Shown here one piece after another: positions 59,101 through 64,000 of a stretch of DNA of 64,000 bases. Numbering within the stretch: the first letter of the stretch is position 1; every line of letters starts with the position of its first letter. The stretch lies in contig JAIWNE010000016.1 of assembly GCA_025331445.1 (NCBI GenBank), positions 62,001 through 126,000 on the forward strand. Direction: 5' to 3'. Source of the stretch: Blakeslea trispora (taxonomy: Eukaryota > Mucoromycota > Mucoromycetes > Mucorales > Choanephoraceae). A program made the translations under genes and the position numbers. Below the pieces are notes generated by a model. It made no database searches. It was not told the origin of the DNA and was given only the letters and a program-made list of their open reading frames with translations.

Positions 59101-62100
59101 GGTCTTGTCTACAGTAGTCTCCATCTTTCCACAAACAGGCTTATCTGTAGTAGCAATGACTGAGTCTGTCTTTTCGATGGCAGTCTGGGTCTTGTTGCTG
59201 TTGATCTTGTTGACCTTTTGATGGAACTTGATGGAAGTCTTCATCTGCTCAAGTGTAACTTCAATTTGATGGTAAGATGCGGTAGCCAAGGCCTCCATTT
59301 GCTTAGTCAAGTCAGACTTGCTGGCAGATGCATTGATACCAATTTGTTGAATTTGAGTAGCTTGGTTGTGAGCAACAGAAGCAGCCCATTCAATCTTGCT
59401 GATATATTGCTGCTCGTCATTTGCAGTAGCACAATACTTGGAACCATAAGACTTTGCATGTTCGACGATACGAATAAGCTCAGAACGAGATTCTTCAACA
59501 ATAGTTGTAATCTTCTGAGAAGAAGCACCAGATTTAGAAGCAGTTGAGACTCTTTGAATGAGCAAAGTAAACCAAGCAGAAATCAATACGTTCACGCTTT
59601 CGATAGTAGTCACTCCAGAGTCATACTTGAGATGCTGATGAGTGCTGATAATGTCTTGCTTGACTTTTTGCTTTTCAATCTCCATCTTGTCATTCTTCTT
59701 GCTGACTATGCCAGCGGCACCTGCGGCAGTACCGACGGCTAAGATCTTATCAACGCTAGAGTCCTTCTTTTTATCTTTCACTATACAAACGCAAGTTTTT
59801 TTAAAACCGATTGCTCATATCATCCATTCAAATAAGTCCTGTTTCTTACCTTGTTCAGTCTTAGTTTTGTCAATCTTTTCTTCTTTGTGAGTGTTTACAA
59901 CTGATTCCTTGCGCTCAAACTCAACCTCCTCTTCTCCAATCATCACATCGTCACTATCAAACTCAATTTGAACTTGAGCTTCATTCTTTTTGGAGGAACT
60001 GGCATTGGCGTCAATCTTGTGCTTCAGGACAGCGGAAGAGCCCATAGCAGCCTTGATTCTTTCGTTTGAAGTAGTGGTCAATTTGGTCACATGAGTTTCA
60101 AATTCTTGAATGTTGCCTGTAGAGTGGGCGTGAATAGCAGCTTTCTTGACTTCCACAATTTCAGAAATGATGGTGACGCGAACAGTTTCAAGACTTTCTT
60201 CGTAATGCTTGCAAGCAAAGTCGTAGGCCTCTTGGTCCAAGCTTTGATGAGACAAGCGCTTGATGAAGTCTGTGCGAGCGACAGTGATCATCTCAGAAAT
60301 CTCCTGCTCAGCTTGCTCAGTGATGCGAGTCACCTTTTCAATTGCGTTTTCTTGCTTCACACGAACAGATTCAGTGACATTCTTGACAAAGAGTTCAAGC
60401 CATTGCGAGATGACAACAACGTTCTGATCAACGCCAACAGAAAGCTCGTTATGCTTCTTCTCAGTCTTCTTTTCCTCGGCCTTGTTATGCTTCTTGATGG
60501 CATGGACAGCCATAGCAGCTGTGGCAGTACCAATGACTGCAGCAGCAGTTTTAGTCAAAGCCGAATCAATCTTTTCCTTGGAGGATTCGACAACGGAAGA
60601 GACAGTGTGCTTGATATTAGCATCAGATTTCTTAATGGCTTCAATGCTGACTTCTTGAATCTTCTTCACATCAGTGTTGAATGTTTCGTGAGCATGATCA
60701 ATAGCCAACAAGAGTTCTTGTTCCTTGGACTTGCTAATCTTCTTGACTGAGGTACAGTTTTCAGTAACCTTGGTCTTGGCTTCTTTAGTGATGCGCTCGA
60801 CATCCAAAGTAGCTTGTTCAACTAGAGTGTGAATTCTCTCTTCCTTGTTCTCAATGCTTGAGTCAATACTGATAGAGTGAATCTCTTCATTAAGCTTGGA
60901 ATGCCATTGTGAGATAGCGATCTTGATTTCTTCAACAGTGTCAATAACCTTCACCGTAGATTCAGTTTGATGGAGCTCTTGGCTGATGATACTGACGGTT
61001 TGCTTGTAACCAGATTCAAAAGATTCGTTAATTGCAGTCTTGGATGACTGTAAGATAGACAACAGTTTTTCACTAGATTCAGTTTCAGAACGGCGCTCCA
61101 CAACAAGGCGATGGATTTCTTCAAATCTATGAGTGACGGTAGTTTGGACAAGTTCGAGGCTCTCATAGAAGTGGGACTTTATCAAAAGAGCGGTCTTGTC
61201 CTTTTCGGATGATCCAATGAATGATGCAAACTTAGTTTGAGTCTGCTTGATGGTTCTTTCAAGTTCAAGTCTAGACTTTTCTAAAAGAGCTTTGACATCT
61301 TCTTCAACACTGTCTCCACCTTGGTGTACACAGACAGAGACCTCGCGAACAACTTCAGAGAACCAAGAGTTGAAAGTGATCTTTGATTCGTTGACCATAC
61401 CACTGACATGTTTTTCAAGCTTATCACAGTACTCCTTACGGTCGCAAGCAGATAAACGGCCAACTTGGACCTTTTCTTGGTTTTCCTTGTGTTCAATCTT
61501 GTTAACTTGAGTGTTCTTCTTGACTTCAGCAGATTCAGTCTTCTCGATAATCAACTTGTAGCGACGAATTTCTACATTGATTTGATCTTGAATAGAAACT
61601 GCAATAGGGCGCATCTGCTCAATGCCACCAGTCTTTGAAGAAGCAGCAGCACAGTTAATACCAATAGCCTTCAATTGATAGCTACTTTGGATAACCAAGT
61701 TCTTGACCCATTCAATTGAGTTCTGGTATTGTTGAACTGTAGTTGTATCAGCTACAGTTTTATGAGCATTCACACTGATGATACGAAGAGTTTCAGTAAT
61801 ACTAGAGACAGCCTTCTGAACAATGACTTCAATATCGCTGTTTACGCTGGAACTACGCTGCTTTGCACAATTAGAGACATCAGTGATGAGCTTTTCGTAC
61901 CACTCTCTGACAATGATGGTAACATCCAGAGAAGATTGGCCAGTCTTTAACTTCTTCTTGTCAACAACTGTTGTTTGCTTTTCAGTTTCAGAATCAGTTT
62001 CAGAATCAGAAGATGATTGATCGAGAGCATGTTTGACAATGGCACCTCCTGCAATGATACCAGCAACAACCTTCTTTTTGTCAACGCAAGACGACTTCTT

Positions 62101-64000
62101 TTGTTTTTTGCTCTCATCTTCTGAGCTTGAGGTGTCATCTTCACTCGATTCTTCAGTGTGCTTCTTCTTGAGCTCAGTCTTCTTGTTCTTTTCACATTTC
62201 TTCTTGGCGTCAGAATCATCACTAGAGGACTCGCTATCAGACTTTGATTGCTTAGCCTTCTTGATTAGCTTGGATTCCTTCTTCTTCTTTTCATTGGCGC
62301 AATCAGCCTTCTTTTTGATCTCTTGCTTGATACACTCAGACTTCTATTATCATCAAAAAGAAAAAAGTTAGAAAAACAAAGATGAATGATTATAAATCTG
62401 ACTTACAGCTTTCTTCTTTTCATAATGAATAGAGTTACTTTCAACTTCAATCTCGAGTGTCTTGTTGCAACGGCCAATAGCCACGTTGATCTGGTTTTCT
62501 GTAGCGGCGACAAGAGGCTTCATCTGTTCAATACCACCTGTAGAACTAAAGGCAACGGCAGAATTGATGCCAATTGACTGAACTTGGCTAGCACTTTGGA
62601 CAAGCATACCTCGAGTCCATTCAATGATGTTAATAAGCTCTTGCTTGGCGGAAGAATCGGCCTTGGAAACTTGTATCTTCTTAACAATAGAGCTCAACTC
62701 GGCATTGATGTACTCCTTTGCTTCAAACACAGTGCTTTCGACATCCTTACTAACCACAGCAAAGTCGTGCTCATGCTTTGCAAGTTCAGATACATCTACC
62801 ATTAATTCTTCGAACCATTTGTGGATGATTGATAGAGTGTATTCAGTTGCAATAACCTTATAGATGTCTTTTCCAACCTTCTGTTGCTGGTTTGCTTGAG
62901 AACCACTGGTTACCTGCTGCTTGCTTTGCTTTTTGGTCTTTGAAGATATCTTACTTTCGTAAGTAACAAGGGTTTGGCTGATTGTTTGTTCATGTTCGAT
63001 AACAACAGAAGCCATCTTGTCAAAGCCGCCATAGTTGTGAGATGTGGATGTGGATGCGTCAATACCAATCATCTTGATTTCAGTCGAAGCCTTGGTGGTT
63101 GTGGTCTTCACTTGTTCCATAACAATATCAAGGGACTTGATGCTTTCTTCCGTCTGGAGAGTTTCCTTGATCTTGATAGTCGATTGATCCAAGTATGAGT
63201 AAATCAAATCAGTCTCCTTCTTGACGATCAGTTCAATTTCATCAGAGGATTTGCCACTTTGGGAGCAAGTAGAAACCTTTTCAGTCAATCTCTTCAACCA
63301 CTCACGGATAGTGATCTTGACTTCATGGATCGACAAAGAAGCGTTCAAGGTAGATGATGACTGTTCAACATTTTCTGTAATGTCAGCTGCAATATGTCCG
63401 CATGAGTGATGGTCATTAACAGAGCAGACAAACTCGTGCTTTGAGCTTTCAAACTTTTGAGTAATTTCAGTGACTGTCTCTTTTGTAATTGTGCTGATGG
63501 TCTCAGTGATTTTAGTGATATCTTGATCTTTTTCGATGTACCAAACACTTGAATGAACGCGGTTGATTCTTTGCATAATCAAGTCTTCACTGAATTTAAT
63601 CATCTTAATTACTTCGGCTGTAGCTACACCTGACAGGGCAGCAGTAGATACAACGGATACAGTAGATTTTGTTTCCAGAGCTGACAATCGCTTGGCAGCA
63701 GAGTTTTTGATATCCTCTGTCAAAGCAGCGACTTCTTTACGAGAATTGCTGATCAACAATGCAATGTCCTTCTCAACGTTGTCACCACCTTGTTCAAGAC
63801 GCAGGATTACAGACTTAGTGAACTTTTGGAAGTAAATGGTCAGAGTTGATTGCACACTTTCAGTAACCATAGTAAGCTCGCTTTGAATGTCCAAAAGAGC
63901 TGCTTCCTTTTGCTTGAGTTTGTCGATAGAGGCACCAACAAATGTAGAGACGGAAGATTTAGTCTGCTTGCATTTCTCCAAGGCTACTTCAACTTCTTGG
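56126..64000 (-). CDS. Giant repetitive helical protein with C-terminal HAD-like domain (5' end outside window)
   Basis: Reverse exons 63999(open)-62407, 62343-59850, 59780-58686 and 58620-56126 give at least 2,558 residues with perfect phase. Repeated modules are seen. One is a Trp helix of type I..W...L...V (REWYEKLITDVSNC, SAWFTLLIQRVSTA, DRWFAQLTDRVTAV, REWLKRLTEKVSTC). A second is a GG..(V/L).xDV...(S)..EL unit (GGDSVEEDVKALLEKSRLEL, GGDNVEKDIALLISNSRKEV, GGSSLQEDVCNMIEASEHDL). A third is an IGIN unit (QSIGINSAVAFSSTGGIEQM and KAIGINCAAASSKTGGIEQM). Five Ala/Gly-rich hydrophobic segments occur near 63620, 62060, 60520, 59730 and 58085, and a Ser/Lys/acidic stretch near 62100-62300. The last 270 residues form a haloacid-dehalogenase-like domain (GVRAIAFDLAGTVADYHKHL, then ELAVVSSDYQLVTAAKAQG). 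The aspartate expected in the last motif of dehalogenases is replaced by leucine, so catalysis is doubtful. No named family is recognised for the repeats. Confidence 0.8.

Noticed and set aside
1..64000. CRISPR arrays, bacterial operons, prophage or replication origins
   Set aside because: The window is eukaryotic: spliced genes, AATAAA signals and no regularly spaced direct repeats with unique spacers.

Overview
The window comes from a filamentous fungus of the Mucoromycota, most likely Mucorales. The evidence is short introns (mostly 48-90 nt, GTAAGT...TAG), AT-rich intergenic DNA with pyrimidine-rich promoters, fungal-type proteins (Fzo1, a leucine-rich-repeat adenylyl cyclase, Kap123, Mlp1/TPR, Iml2) and decayed Ndc10/Crypton-like and SWIM-finger genes of the kind that litter Mucorales genomes. 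Genus and species cannot be settled from the sequence alone. Exon boundaries were derived by hand from splice sites, frame and family resemblance.

Layout. 1-205: a 3' exon of an unidentified gene. 206-3746: no clear gene, but tandem repeats and a decayed duplicate of the first exon. 3747-6225: mitofusin FZO1 (+), convergent with PIG-U (-, 7837-6342), a GPI-transamidase subunit. 7840-17250: a 9.4 kb gene-poor stretch with degraded coding relics (about 8042-8770, 11021-11520, 12672-12980, 14046-14400), paired hairpins and an octamer minisatellite. 17351-18919: hexose transporter (+). 20422-21952: METTL25B/RRNAD1-like methyltransferase (+). 22829-28673: class III adenylyl cyclase with RA, LRR, PP2C-like and cyclase domains (+). 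29601-32951: IML2/TTC39 protein with a long acidic N-terminus and a predicted 8-nt microexon (+). 33358-33801: small Ser-rich hypothetical protein (+).

34032-40200 is an accessory, transposon-derived block: a MITE with about 51-bp terminal inverted repeats and a TA target duplication, a frameshifted Ndc10/Crypton-type pseudogene (-), an opposite-strand ORF fragment, a SWIM zinc-finger relic (+), and dispersed 21-bp AT-rich motifs.

40791-50584: two nuclear-transport genes in tandem, a TPR/Mlp1 nuclear-basket coiled-coil protein and a Kap123/importin-4 karyopherin. 50842-53536: an unnamed coiled-coil protein with a basic Ser/Pro/Thr-rich head (-). 54652-56049: an FG-GAP/ITFG2-like beta-propeller protein (+). 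56126-64000: the 3' part of a giant gene (-, at least 2,558 residues, open at the right edge) built from repeated helical modules and Ala/Gly-rich hydrophobic segments, ending in a haloacid-dehalogenase-like domain.

The conserved genes are housekeeping functions (mitochondrial fusion, GPI anchoring, sugar uptake, cAMP signalling, nuclear transport) and do not form an operon or obvious cluster. The most novel item is the giant repeat/HAD protein at the right edge.
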